Part shown: positions 1-6,708 of the stretch, in pieces | Position numbering within the stretch: position 1 is the first letter of the stretch | Layout of the letters: each line of letters starts with the position of its first letter | Assembly: GCA_035507035.1 (NCBI GenBank) | Contig: DATJOJ010000033.1 | Location: 1-14,691 of the forward strand | DNA length: 14,691 nucleotides | Reading direction: 5' to 3' | Source of the DNA: DATJOJ01 sp035507035 | GTDB lineage: Bacteria; Acidobacteriota; Terriglobia; Terriglobales; Acidobacteriaceae | Translations under genes and position numbers: made by a program | The notes under the pieces: model-generated | What the model was told of the DNA's origin: nothing | Seen by the model: only the letters and a program-made list of their open reading frames with translations | Database searches by the model: none

Positions 1-1
1 C

Positions 2-652
2 CGAGAGTACAAAATACAGAATTCTACCCGCAAGGCAACGTGGTTTGCGGCAATCGCCGCTTTCTTCGCCTTCTTCGCCGGAGCCATTTATGCTTGTATC
101 ACCTATCAACAATGGCAAACCGCTAAAGATACTTTGATAGCCCAGAATAGACCTTGGGTGGGCGTCGATGGTTCGATGATTGTGTCGGAGCCAGCAGTCA
201 TTGATAAAGATGGAATGCATTATGGCGTTCAATTTGTTGAAAAAAACTACGGAAACAGTCCGGCTCTTTACCTGCAGTCTGAGGTCAGCAGTTCGAACAA
301 TACCGTCAAAACCTTGCCAAATGGTACGGCAGACTTCACAGAATTTAAAAGAGCTGCCGACGTTCTTTGCCGAGCAGCCGATGAAAAGAGCCGCCCCGTA
401 GTTCCCGGCGAGGAGGGAACCGGAATTACGTTGTTTCCTACAAGTCAAACCCACCCCACAAGCGATGAGACTGTCTCCCCTGCACCAAAATCGAATGCCG
501 GGTTGGACATAATCGGCTGCCTCTCCTACGCTGATCAGTTTAAGCTCGGAAGGCACTATACTCGTTTTTGCTTTATGAGTGAGGGGAGGCTTTCCGACGT
601 GAAAAAAGGCGATGTCTTGACTCCATGCCCCATAAACCAATCCGCAGACTAG
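2..652 (+). CDS. Membrane-anchored hypothetical protein, 5' end outside the window
   Basis: The frame is open from base 2, so the true start lies upstream; the ATG/TTG codons inside the window are internal. The 216 visible residues begin with a short polar stretch, then one hydrophobic segment (TWFAAIAAFFAFFAGAIYAC, about residues 14-33). A motif around 'LIAQNRPWVGVDG' follows, then a soluble domain with 'KNYGNSPALYLQ' and 'GCLSYADQFKLGRHYTRFCF'. This pattern of an N-terminal helix, an 'RPWV' motif and a beta-rich domain with 'YGNSPA' recurs in bacterial hypothetical proteins of unknown function. The soluble part is probably periplasmic, but I infer this from the single helix only. Base composition looks lower in GC than nuoB and later genes, so the left end may be accessory DNA. 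No enzymatic motif is visible. Confidence 0.75.
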   Translation, partial: REYKIQNSTRKATWFAAIAAFFAFFAGAIYACITYQQWQTAKDTLIAQNRPWVGVDGSMIVSEPAVIDKDGMHYGVQFVEKNYGNSPALYLQSEVSSSNNTVKTLPNGTADFTEFKRAADVLCRAADEKSRPVVPGEEGTGITLFPTSQTHPTSDETVSPAPKSNAGLDIIGCLSYADQFKLGRHYTRFCFMSEGRLSDVKKGDVLTPCPINQSAD

Positions 653-672
653 CCCGGCGTTTCAACGCCGGG
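653..672. terminator. GC hairpin directly after the first gene
   Basis: CCCGGCGTT (653-661) and AACGCCGGG (664-672) are perfect reverse complements, starting right after the TAG stop of the preceding gene. As RNA this gives an 8-bp stem with a TTCA loop. No T-tract follows on either strand, so it is not a classical intrinsic terminator. It could stabilise the 3' end or be part of a dispersed repeat. Confidence 0.4.
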
Positions 673-820
673 TAGGCTGAAAGAAACGCAACCGCGCCTC
701 GGAGGAGCGCCTGAACGGAAGATTCCGCTCAATCCGGCTCTGGTGGAGGAGGGGATTTCTCACCTCTCCGCCTTACAACTTTTCCACAGCCTTCCACACT
801 CACCCTTGTGACGGATAACC

Positions 821-860
821 TTGACCGAGAATACAGAAAGCGCATAGTGGAATTATGCGC
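821..860 (+). promoter_or_regulatory. Candidate promoter overlapped by a 7-bp inverted repeat
   Basis: TTGACC (821-826) resembles a -35 box, and CATAGT (843-848) follows after 16 bases as a 4/6 match to -10. GCGCATA (840-846) and TATGCGC (854-860) form a perfect inverted repeat with a 7-base spacer that covers the -10, as a repressor operator might. The nearest plus-strand gene is nuoB, about 390 bases downstream. The layout is visible; promoter function is inferred. Confidence 0.3.
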
Positions 861-938
861 GGAGAAGTTCCCAATTCGCATGTCATCCCGGCTTCTCGCC
901 GAGCTAACGTAATACTCGAAAAGTGCCCGCTAAGTCCT

Positions 939-950
939 TATTCCGGAATA
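939..950. repeat. 12-bp perfect palindrome TATTCCGGAATA
   Basis: TATTCCGGAATA reads identically on both strands. It lies in gene-free DNA about 290 bases upstream of nuoB, and flanking bases do not extend it. It could be a protein-binding site, but a palindrome this short is weak evidence on its own. Confidence 0.3.
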
Positions 951-1077
951 TTTTCCATGCAAGCTATTTGTTTTGAGGATTTTGCGAAAAAATGGGTAGA
1001 TCACCCCATCCCAACTTGCAGAAAACAGAGCTTTTATCGGAACGTGCAAAAAAAAATTAGGTGTGTACATGCGGCCT

Positions 1078-1106
1078 GCCGAGCTTCGCTCGGCCGGACG
1101 GCCGAG
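1078..1106. repeat. REP-like palindromic element with two alternative hairpins
   Basis: GCCGAGC (1078-1084) pairs with GCTCGGC (1088-1094) around loop TTC. CTCGGCCG (1089-1096) pairs with CGGCCGAG (1099-1106) around loop GA. The arms share bases 1089-1094, so only one hairpin can form at a time. A further GGGC/GCCC inverted pair follows. The core 'AGCTTCGCTCG' recurs at 1831-1841 after nuoB. This is typical of extragenic palindromic repeats; a copy count in the genome would settle it. Confidence 0.55.
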
Positions 1107-1241
1107 GGCCCGAGCCCCCGACAACAATTCTCGATGACTCACAAGGAAAAACGTGTCGTACATCCTTCGTGCTTTTGCATGGTTCGGAGTGGAAGGCACT
1201 TCATCAAGGCTACTTTGTTGTCTCGCTGCTAATATAGAAGT

Positions 1242-1805
1242 ATGTCCCGCGAATTGGATTTTGGTCCTTATGTGGACCTGGAAAACGGCAAGAAGGTCGT
1301 CAAAGAGCTGACGTTCGGGAATCCCACGCCGGAGGGCGTCGTCCTGACGACGCTCGATTCCGCGGTGAATTGGATGCGGAAAAGTTCAATTTGGCCGATG
1401 ACCTTTGGCCTGGCCTGTTGCGCGATCGAGATGATGTCGATGGGCGCGTCGCGCTTCGACATTGCGCGCTTCGGCGCGGAAGTGTTTCGCCCGTCGCCAC
1501 GGCAGAGCGATCTCATCATCATTGCCGGGCGCGTCTCTAACAAAATGGCTCCGGTCATTCGACAACTCTGGGAGCAGATGCCGGAACCGAAGTGGGTGAT
1601 CTCCATGGGAGCGTGCGCGACTTCCGGCGGCGTTTTTCAGAATTACGCGCTGGTGCAAAGCGTAAATCAGGTGATTCCGGTTGATGTCTATGTGCCGGGA
1701 TGTCCGCCGCGCCCCGAGCAGTTGATCTATGCCATTACGCTGCTGCAAGAGAAGATTCAGAAGGAACGTGGCACGATCAAGAAGGCGCTCAACCTAGTCT
1801 CCTGA
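1242..1805 (+). CDS. nuoB: NADH-quinone oxidoreductase subunit B (complex I, N2 cluster)
   Basis: NuoB belongs to the peripheral arm of respiratory complex I and carries 4Fe-4S cluster N2, the last iron-sulfur centre before quinone. The 187-residue protein has a full-family length and the diagnostic motifs: GLACCAIEMM (Cys59-Cys60), GACATSGG (Cys125) and VPGCPPRPE (Cys154), giving all four cluster ligands. The ATG at 1242 fits the usual N-terminus; only a weak 'GAAG' precedes it. A TAATAT box (1230-1235) six bases before the ATG leaves leaderless transcription possible. Complex I genes normally sit together (nuoA-N), yet no nuoA or nuoC/D flanks this gene: upstream is gene-free DNA and downstream a convergent gene. 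It may be an extra copy or a split nuo locus. Identity is very secure; its role in a particular complex is not. Confidence 0.95.
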   Translation: MSRELDFGPYVDLENGKKVVKELTFGNPTPEGVVLTTLDSAVNWMRKSSIWPMTFGLACCAIEMMSMGASRFDIARFGAEVFRPSPRQSDLIIIAGRVSNKMAPVIRQLWEQMPEPKWVISMGACATSGGVFQNYALVQSVNQVIPVDVYVPGCPPRPEQLIYAITLLQEKIQKERGTIKKALNLVS

Positions 1806-1828
1806 ATCTTCCGGAAGCGGATTAGTGC

Positions 1829-1860
1829 CTAGCTTCGCTCGACCGGGGGCGTCCGCCCCA
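1829..1860. repeat. Palindromic element between convergent nuoB and the GAF/TonB gene
   Basis: AGCTTCGCTCG (1831-1841) repeats the core of the element at 1078-1106. It is followed by GGGGCG (1846-1851) and CGCCCC (1854-1859), a strong 6-bp stem with a 2-base loop. Position between converging genes suggests a bidirectional 3'-end or attenuating structure, although no T-tract is present. The two copies agree closely over about 18 bases, then diverge. Confidence 0.5.
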
Positions 1861-1871
1861 CATCAGCCCAC

Positions 1872-3377
1872 TCAGGGAAGCTTGAAGAGCACGGTGACTT
1901 GTTTCGTAGTTTCGATGGGATGACCGTCGAGCAGCGTCGGCGCATATCGCCACTGGTGAACGGCTTCAACCGCCGCATTGACGAGCTGCGGGTTTCCGCT
2001 GAGGGTCTGGATGTTGCGGACCGTTCCATCTTCGCGAACGCGAACCTCAAGCACCACCGGCCCGCTGATCCCTTCCGCACGCGCCTGCGGCGGATAAACG
2101 GGATCCATTCTCCGAATGAGTCTTCCTTGCGTAACCCCATGCGAAATGGGCGCGGCCATCACAGGCAGAGCTTGAGGGCCCGCAAGCAGGCCGGCAAATT
2201 CACTGCGATTCATCGAAGCATTCATCGTTACTGCGGGAGCGTGGTCAGGCAGCGCCGAGCTAGGAGGATCGGGTGCGCCCTGTCCCGCTGACGCCACGGG
2301 CCGAAGCGAAGTAGATTGGTGTCCGAACTGGTCTGGCGAGTGTTGAATTATGTCGACGCGGGAAGCTTTCGCTATCACGCCAGGCAGTTTCAGTTTTTCT
2401 GCGCGGACAATCCCAGCCACCGGTTTTGGCGAAGCCACTGCTTCTCTGGGCTCAGGCGCGGCCTGAACGACATTCTGTTTCTCTGCCGCTTCAAGGTCCG
2501 CAAGCTCGGAGATGGGACCGTGCCAGCTCAACCAAACTCCTGTGATCAGGAGGAGAGCAACGATAGCTACTCCGATGGCCCAGAGGAATCGGCCCGGGCG
2601 AGGATATTCGACTTCGCAGCGCGGAGTGGCAAACTCCTGCGCGCTACTATCAGATTCGCATGCGTTCGTGGCTGAGCGCTGAAACAGAGCGGGAAGCCGG
2701 TGGGCGGAGCGGAGGGCCGCCCGGACTGCCTCCTGCTGAGCAAGGCGCTCGCGTTCGTACGCCGCCTCCGCGAGCTCAGCCAGGCCTCGAAGGCAATTGA
2801 TTTCGCGTTCTCCGAAGGCATTAACGCGGGTTGAAAAGACTTCGAGAATCCCAGAGATTCCGACCGGCCCGCGCAGGGGCACAACCACGATGGAGCGGAT
2901 TCCCATGCGCTCGCACACCGGCCTATCAACACGGGAGTCGGTGCGCGCATCCTCACAAACGAGGATGGAAGCTGTCCGCAGGCATTCGCCCGAAATCCCC
3001 GCATTGGCGTTCACGTACGACCCCAGTTCGGGGGCAAGATCACCGCTGCGAGCCCGGCACAAGATCACGCCCTTGTTTCGGAAAGCAATCGCGACACCAT
3101 CCGCTACTGTCAGAACGCGCGCTGCTTCAGTGGTGGCGCGGATCACGGAATCCGGCGGCTGCGATTCGTCGGCGAGACTTCGAGAAAGGGCGCCGAAGAT
3201 GTCCTCCTTACTATCAGCAACATGAGTAATAGCGGGAGCCGTTATCGCCTGACTGTCGGCCGTGACTACGTTCCGAGCGGCTGTGTCGCAGGCAGGTGCT
3301 TTCTCTCCATCGCATGGCTGCAACGGCTTTTCTTCCCGACCAGGAGCAGGCGAAATCAACGACAGCGGAGACGCCAT
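1872..3377 (-). CDS. GAF domain protein with transmembrane helix and TonB C-terminal domain
   Basis: The 501-residue protein joins a sensor-type domain to an energy-transduction domain. A GAF fold spans about residues 65-210 (DGVAIAFRNKGVILCRARSG, GISGECLRT, RSIVVVPL, GILEVFS, ELAEAAYERERLA). A single membrane helix lies at about 264-286 (FLWAIGVAIVALLLITGVW). A Pro/Ala-rich linker of some 130 residues leads to a TonB_C domain at about 418-501 with 'MDPVYPPQAR', 'GPVVLEVRVREDGTV' and 'AVEAVHQWRYAP'. The GAF should therefore be cytoplasmic and TonB_C periplasmic, where such domains contact outer-membrane receptors or other envelope proteins. The GAF ligand cannot be read from sequence. No ExbB/ExbD genes are adjacent. 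The ATG at 3377 lacks a clear Shine-Dalgarno, and a later start is possible; a TATAAG box lies 13 bases upstream. Cysteines at 107, 132 and 141 sit within the GAF. Confidence 0.85.
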   Translation of the reverse strand: MASPLSLISPAPGREEKPLQPCDGEKAPACDTAARNVVTADSQAITAPAITHVADSKEDIFGALSRSLADESQPPDSVIRATTEAARVLTVADGVAIAFRNKGVILCRARSGDLAPELGSYVNANAGISGECLRTASILVCEDARTDSRVDRPVCERMGIRSIVVVPLRGPVGISGILEVFSTRVNAFGEREINCLRGLAELAEAAYERERLAQQEAVRAALRSAHRLPALFQRSATNACESDSSAQEFATPRCEVEYPRPGRFLWAIGVAIVALLLITGVWLSWHGPISELADLEAAEKQNVVQAAPEPREAVASPKPVAGIVRAEKLKLPGVIAKASRVDIIQHSPDQFGHQSTSLRPVASAGQGAPDPPSSALPDHAPAVTMNASMNRSEFAGLLAGPQALPVMAAPISHGVTQGRLIRRMDPVYPPQARAEGISGPVVLEVRVREDGTVRNIQTLSGNPQLVNAAVEAVHQWRYAPTLLDGHPIETTKQVTVLFKLP

Positions 3378-3512
3378 ACGCGCACGGAAACTTATAAGAT
3401 TGGCCAGGAGACGAAGTTACCGAAAAGAGGCGGGCGCGACTGCCTGAAAGTCTGGCGTAAGCGAGTTGCGGTGTCAATGAAAAAAGCGTTCCCCCCGACG
3501 CTCAGAAGGGCA

Positions 3513-3532
3513 TCCAAATTCAAAATTGGATT
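3513..3532. repeat. AT-rich imperfect inverted repeat upstream of a promoter
   Basis: ATCCAA (3513-3518) and TTGGAT (3527-3532) are reverse complements with partial inner pairing, followed by TGTTTT. It lies between two divergent genes, about 45 bases before the TATAAT box of the plus-strand gene. It could be an operator for that promoter or a weak terminator of unannotated transcription. Confidence 0.25.
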
Positions 3533-3553
3533 GTTTTAGCTGGGAAAACTGCC

Positions 3554-3607
3554 GGTTTCTTCAGTGAACACTGGCTTATAATCTGAAAGCAGTGGGCCTG
3601 GTGGTTT
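3554..3607 (+). promoter_or_regulatory. Promoter with consensus -10 and ribosome binding site
   Basis: A perfect TATAAT (3577-3582) lies 25 bases before the ATG at 3608. The -35 region (around 3554-3561, GGTTTCTT) is a poor match. Transcription would start near 3589, leaving a leader of about 20 bases that contains 'GGTGG' just before the start codon. It is the only perfect -10 hexamer I noticed at a suitable distance from a start codon here. Confidence 0.5.
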
Positions 3608-4702
3608 ATGAAAACTTTTCGCGGCGTATCCCTACTTTATTGGCTCACTGTTTTGACTGCCGCGACCGCACTCGCCGCCGCGGGCCAAACTGCTAATAAT
3701 CAGACGGCCCAAATGCCGGCCACTAATGCTCCCGCCAATTCAGCGGCTATCCCGGTGCCGCATGGCCCACCTATCCCTGCCAACGCACCGCACATGTCGA
3801 AAGAAACCCGCTACAACATCATTCGTGATTTCGAAACACTGATGGTGTATTCCCGCATCACGTTTCCTATGGGGTCGAAGGGTCTCATCTTGAAAGATGG
3901 CGCAGTCACGCCGAACGGTGAACAACTGCGGCAAGAGCTGGCGCTCTGGGGACCATCGATCAAGCCGGGCGATCCGGTGCATCTTTCTTTCGTGCGGATT
4001 AAGGACAATCATATTCACTTTGATATCAACGGTGGGCCTGTGCGTCGCAAGAAATGGTACCAGCGTGTGCAGGTCTACGGCACCGCTGGGACGCCGGTAA
4101 ATCCCGGGTCCGACGAGCCGGACATTGAGAATCCGCACGGCAGCTATCTGGACGTTTACTTCGATAAGTATGTTCCGGAGATGACGGCGCAGCAGCTACG
4201 GGATCTGCTGCTTCCGGTTCTGGATTTCAGTGCGCACAACAAAGATGAAGCCTATCTGGACACAGTTCCTCCGAAGGTCAAGCAGGCGATTCTCGCGCAT
4301 CATGTATTGGTCGGAATGAATAGCGAGATGGTGCTCCACGCCATGGGCAGGCCACCCATGAAAGACCGGGAGAAAGACAGCACCGGCGTGGAGTACGAAG
4401 AATGGATCTACGGCAAGGCGCCGGCAGATGTCAATTTTGTGCGTTTCGTGGGCGATGAAGTGGTCCGCGTCGAGACGATGAAAGTGGATGGCGAGAAGAT
4501 CGTTCGCACCGCAAAAGAAGTTGAGCTTCCTCAGCCGGGCGAGAGTACCCAGGCGAAGCAGGAAACGCGACCAGCCAATGCGCCGAGCCTGCGACGTCCC
4601 GGCGAGGATTCCCAAGAGGTCCCAAACCCGGCCGACGGAGCATCGCCTATGCCTCCACCGCCACCAGACATTCCACAGCAGGCTCCGCCCGGACCGGGAT
4701 GA
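3608..4702 (+). CDS. Secreted hypothetical protein with BamE-like segment and Pro-rich tail
   Basis: The 364-residue protein begins with a signal peptide (basic MKTFR, hydrophobic residues 8-25, likely cleavage after 'AAAGQ'). A low-complexity Asn/Ala/Pro stretch follows to about residue 60. A conserved-looking globular region (65-215) includes 'FPMGSKGLILKDG' and 'SIKPGDPVHLSFVRI'. Residues about 230-290 read 'HHVLVGMNSEMVLHAMGRPP' then 'VEYEEWIYG', which resembles the BamE/SmpA-OmlA pattern (GM..e.V...lG.P, then W.Y). The last 60 residues are Pro-rich and probably disordered. Export to the periplasm is well supported; function is unknown. BamE is an outer-membrane assembly lipoprotein, but no lipobox is visible here, so the likeness concerns fold at most. 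It has its own promoter and is followed by a 142-base gap with short hairpins. Confidence 0.8.
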   Translation: MKTFRGVSLLYWLTVLTAATALAAAGQTANNQTAQMPATNAPANSAAIPVPHGPPIPANAPHMSKETRYNIIRDFETLMVYSRITFPMGSKGLILKDGAVTPNGEQLRQELALWGPSIKPGDPVHLSFVRIKDNHIHFDINGGPVRRKKWYQRVQVYGTAGTPVNPGSDEPDIENPHGSYLDVYFDKYVPEMTAQQLRDLLLPVLDFSAHNKDEAYLDTVPPKVKQAILAHHVLVGMNSEMVLHAMGRPPMKDREKDSTGVEYEEWIYGKAPADVNFVRFVGDEVVRVETMKVDGEKIVRTAKEVELPQPGESTQAKQETRPANAPSLRRPGEDSQEVPNPADGASPMPPPPPDIPQQAPPGPG

Positions 4703-4762
4703 GATCGCTGCGACGCAGCTCCTGCCTCCAGCAGAAACTTGCTGAAGCAAAAATTCCCGCCC

Positions 4763-4776
4763 CCTGTCTCGACAGG
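4763..4776. repeat. Small inverted repeat between the secreted protein and ABC genes
   Basis: CCTGTC (4763-4768) and GACAGG (4771-4776) are perfect reverse complements with a 2-base spacer. Two further 5-bp hairpins precede it (GCTGC/GCAGC near 4707 and CAGCA/TGCTG near 4730). Together they may slow or end transcription from upstream, but none has a T-tract. Confidence 0.25.
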
Positions 4777-4832
4777 CTGCCCACAGACAAACGTCGGGCA
4801 CACTCTCCGAACATTGAATCCGTTCTCTCCGG

Positions 4833-4847
4833 TAAAATCACACAATG
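4833..4847 (+). promoter_or_regulatory. -10-like box placed for a leaderless start of the ABC ATPase
   Basis: TAAAAT (4833-4838) ends six bases before the ATG at 4845, so transcription could begin at or next to the start codon. No Shine-Dalgarno is visible in the 20 bases upstream. The -35 is unclear: TTGAAT (4814-4819) is only 13 bases away, too close for a standard promoter. A suggestion, not a firm call. Confidence 0.3.
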
Positions 4848-5786
4848 GCTGTCGCTATCGAATGCCGCGATCTGCGCAAGACATACGACGGCAAGGTCGA
4901 AGCCGTCCGCGGATTGAATTTGCAGATTCATGCCGGGGAATGCTTCGGCCTGCTCGGGCCGAATGGCGCAGGGAAGACCACAACCATCGAAATCCTGGAA
5001 GGTTTGTTGCAGCCGACTTCCGGGTATGTATCGATCCTCGGCCACTCGTGGCAGGAGAACGAACGGGAGATGCGCGAATGGCTCGGCATCTCGCTGCAGG
5101 AAACGCGTCTTTCCGAGAAGCTCACGGTCCGGGAAACGCTTGAGCTGTTTGCCAGCTTCTATCGCGAACCGCGCTCGTCTGACGAAGTGCTCGAAGAATT
5201 GCAACTCACGGAAAAGGCCGACTCCTGGGTGGGCAAGCTTTCCGGTGGACAACGGCAGCGTCTCGCGGTAGCGACCGCGCTGGTCTGCAATCCGAAGATT
5301 CTTTTTCTGGATGAGCCCACGACGGGTCTCGATCCGCAGAGCCGGCGACAATTATGGGACATTATTCGCGTGTTTCAGCGCGATGGCGGCACGGTGCTGC
5401 TTACGACGCACTATATGGACGAAGCGGAACGGTTGTGCGACCGCCTGGCGATCATCGATCATGGACAAGTCATCGCGGAGGGTTCTCCGGCAGATCTGAT
5501 TGACCGGCTCGGGGGGCATCATGTCGTGGAATTCGCCGTCAGTTCCAATGGCAACGGAGCTCCCGGTGCCCGTCACGAAACCTGGCGCACATTGCCGAGC
5601 GTGGAATCCGTGCGCGACGACGATGGGATGTTTGCGTTGAATGTGAAAGAACCGCATCTGACGATCCCTGCATTGCTCGACGCGGTACAAAAGCAGGGAA
5701 GCCGGCTTGAACATCTGACTACTCGACAGGCGAGTTTGGAAGATGTGTTTGTGCGGCTCACGGGACGGCACTTGCGCGAAGAGTAA
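4845..5786 (+). CDS. ABC-2 type exporter, ATP-binding protein
   Basis: This 313-residue cytoplasmic ATPase should power the permease encoded at 6786-7898. All ABC motifs are intact: Walker A GPNGAGKTT (38-46), Q-loop Gln85, signature LSGGQ (132-136), Walker B ILFLDE (152-157), D-loop GLD (161-163) and the switch histidine His189 (TTHYMDEAE). A C-terminal extension (about 225-313, ending in 'TTRQASLEDVFVRLTGRHLREE') is typical of the DrrA/CcmA-like exporter group used for drugs, lipids or polysaccharides. The substrate cannot be told from sequence. The ATG at 4845 directly precedes the conserved 'AIECRDLRKTY' strand, so the start is sound. The next gene begins 26 bases after the stop, suggesting co-transcription. 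Confidence 0.93.
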   Translation: MAVAIECRDLRKTYDGKVEAVRGLNLQIHAGECFGLLGPNGAGKTTTIEILEGLLQPTSGYVSILGHSWQENEREMREWLGISLQETRLSEKLTVRETLELFASFYREPRSSDEVLEELQLTEKADSWVGKLSGGQRQRLAVATALVCNPKILFLDEPTTGLDPQSRRQLWDIIRVFQRDGGTVLLTTHYMDEAERLCDRLAIIDHGQVIAEGSPADLIDRLGGHHVVEFAVSSNGNGAPGARHETWRTLPSVESVRDDDGMFALNVKEPHLTIPALLDAVQKQGSRLEHLTTRQASLEDVFVRLTGRHLREE

Positions 5787-5812
5787 AGCGGTTTGAACCA
5801 GGGCAGTCACAT

Positions 5813-6679
5813 ATGAATGCCACCAGATATGCCGCAAAGTTAGCGCTAGCCTTAGTGGTGACGGTCTGCGCGCCAGCACAAAGCGCCAATTTGCCCGATC
5901 CGCACTTCGCGCCGTTCGAGCAATGGAAGGCAGCCATCCTCGCAGGGGATGGTGCTGCGTTGCGTTCGTTTTACAGCACCGATCCCCCGGCCAGAGTCAG
6001 CATCGGTACGGTAATGCACGACGCGAGTGCAGACGTGGACTTCTGGCTCCGGCTGAAGCCGGTCGAGATGAAGACGGAAGTTGTGCGCAACGAGCCGCGG
6101 CACGGGCATATCAGTTACATTTTTCGCGCGCAGGTTCAGCCGGCCAGCGGTCCTGCCCTCAACTTGACTGAGGATCAGTCGTGGCAGCAGCAGGGAAGTG
6201 AGTGGAAGCTGATCGAAGTCGAGCGAACGGACGCCCCGGAATTGGCACAGCCTGCAAACATGAAGAAGGACATCTATCCGGCGAATGCAGACGCGCACGC
6301 CGAAATCCGGGAGGCGGAGGCCAAAGCCGCTACGGGAAATAAGCGTTTGCTGCTGGTTTTCGGCGCGAACTGGTGCTTCGATTGTCACGTGCTCGATCTC
6401 GCGTTTCACCGGCCCGATATCGCGCCCATACTGACGGCGAATTATGTAGTCGTGCACGTGGACTTGGGTCCGGATGAGCAGAAGAATGCCGACCTGGTAC
6501 AGCGGTATCAGATTCCGCTGAACAAAGGCATTCCGGCACTGGCCATTGCCGAGAGCGACGGCCGGCTGGTCGTGAGCCAGAAGAATGGCGAGTTCGAAGA
6601 CGCTCGAGGTCTGACGCCTGAAGTTCTGCTGCGGTTCCTGACTCAGTGGAAGCCGGCACGGAGTCGTGGGTCAGTTTGA
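5813..6679 (+). CDS. Secreted NTF2-like/thioredoxin-fold fusion protein
   Basis: The 288-residue protein starts with a signal peptide (MNATRYAAKLALALVVTVCA, probable cleavage after 'AQSA'). Residues about 33-140 look like an NTF2/SnoaL-type cone fold ('FEQWKAAILAGDGAALRSFY', 'DFWLRLKP', 'DQSWQQQGSEWKLIEVERTD'), a fold used for small-ligand binding or dimerisation. Residues about 165-282 are a thioredoxin fold with the redox pair Cys188-Cys191 in WCFDC and the cis-proline Pro241 (KGIPAL). A periplasmic disulfide reductase or oxidase role is likely; the partner is unknown. It lies between an ABC ATPase and its permease, 26 bases after the former, so it may act on the exporter or on exported material, but this is inference. 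'CAGGG' precedes the ATG at a usable distance. Confidence 0.85.
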   Translation: MNATRYAAKLALALVVTVCAPAQSANLPDPHFAPFEQWKAAILAGDGAALRSFYSTDPPARVSIGTVMHDASADVDFWLRLKPVEMKTEVVRNEPRHGHISYIFRAQVQPASGPALNLTEDQSWQQQGSEWKLIEVERTDAPELAQPANMKKDIYPANADAHAEIREAEAKAATGNKRLLLVFGANWCFDCHVLDLAFHRPDIAPILTANYVVVHVDLGPDEQKNADLVQRYQIPLNKGIPALAIAESDGRLVVSQKNGEFEDARGLTPEVLLRFLTQWKPARSRGSV

Positions 6680-6708
6680 AAAGGCAGCGACCCGAACGCG
6701 CGATTATT

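Larger units (their letters stand above)
673..1241. other. Long intergenic region without a convincing gene
   Basis: This 569-base stretch holds no ORF with recognisable protein character; the longest frame (855-1232) crosses a palindromic repeat and lacks a good ribosome binding site. It contains an imperfect hairpin (about 741-773, GGTGGAG against CTCCGCC), a candidate promoter with inverted repeat (821-860), a perfect 12-bp palindrome TATTCCGGAATA (939-950), an A9 run near 1049-1057, and a GC-rich palindromic element (1078-1106). It separates a lower-GC hypothetical gene from nuoB and may include decayed or repeat-derived DNA. Confidence 0.6.

Noticed and set aside
780..799. TTTTCCACA and CTTCCACAC resemble DnaA boxes
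   Set aside because: Neither matches TTATCCACA exactly, they are isolated, and no origin-type genes or AT-rich unwinding element are nearby.
1049..1057. A9 run that would be a T-tract for a minus-strand terminator
   Set aside because: The nearest hairpin (1078-1094) is about 20 bases away, too far for an intrinsic terminator, and no minus-strand gene ends there.
855..1232. 125-aa plus-strand ORF upstream of nuoB
   Set aside because: It crosses the palindromic repeat at 1078-1106, has no protein-like motif pattern and no convincing promoter-start arrangement for translation.
4647..5351. 234-aa antisense ORF over the ABC ATPase start
   Set aside because: It lies opposite a frame with intact Walker and signature motifs and shows no recognisable domain; GC-rich third positions commonly yield such antisense frames.
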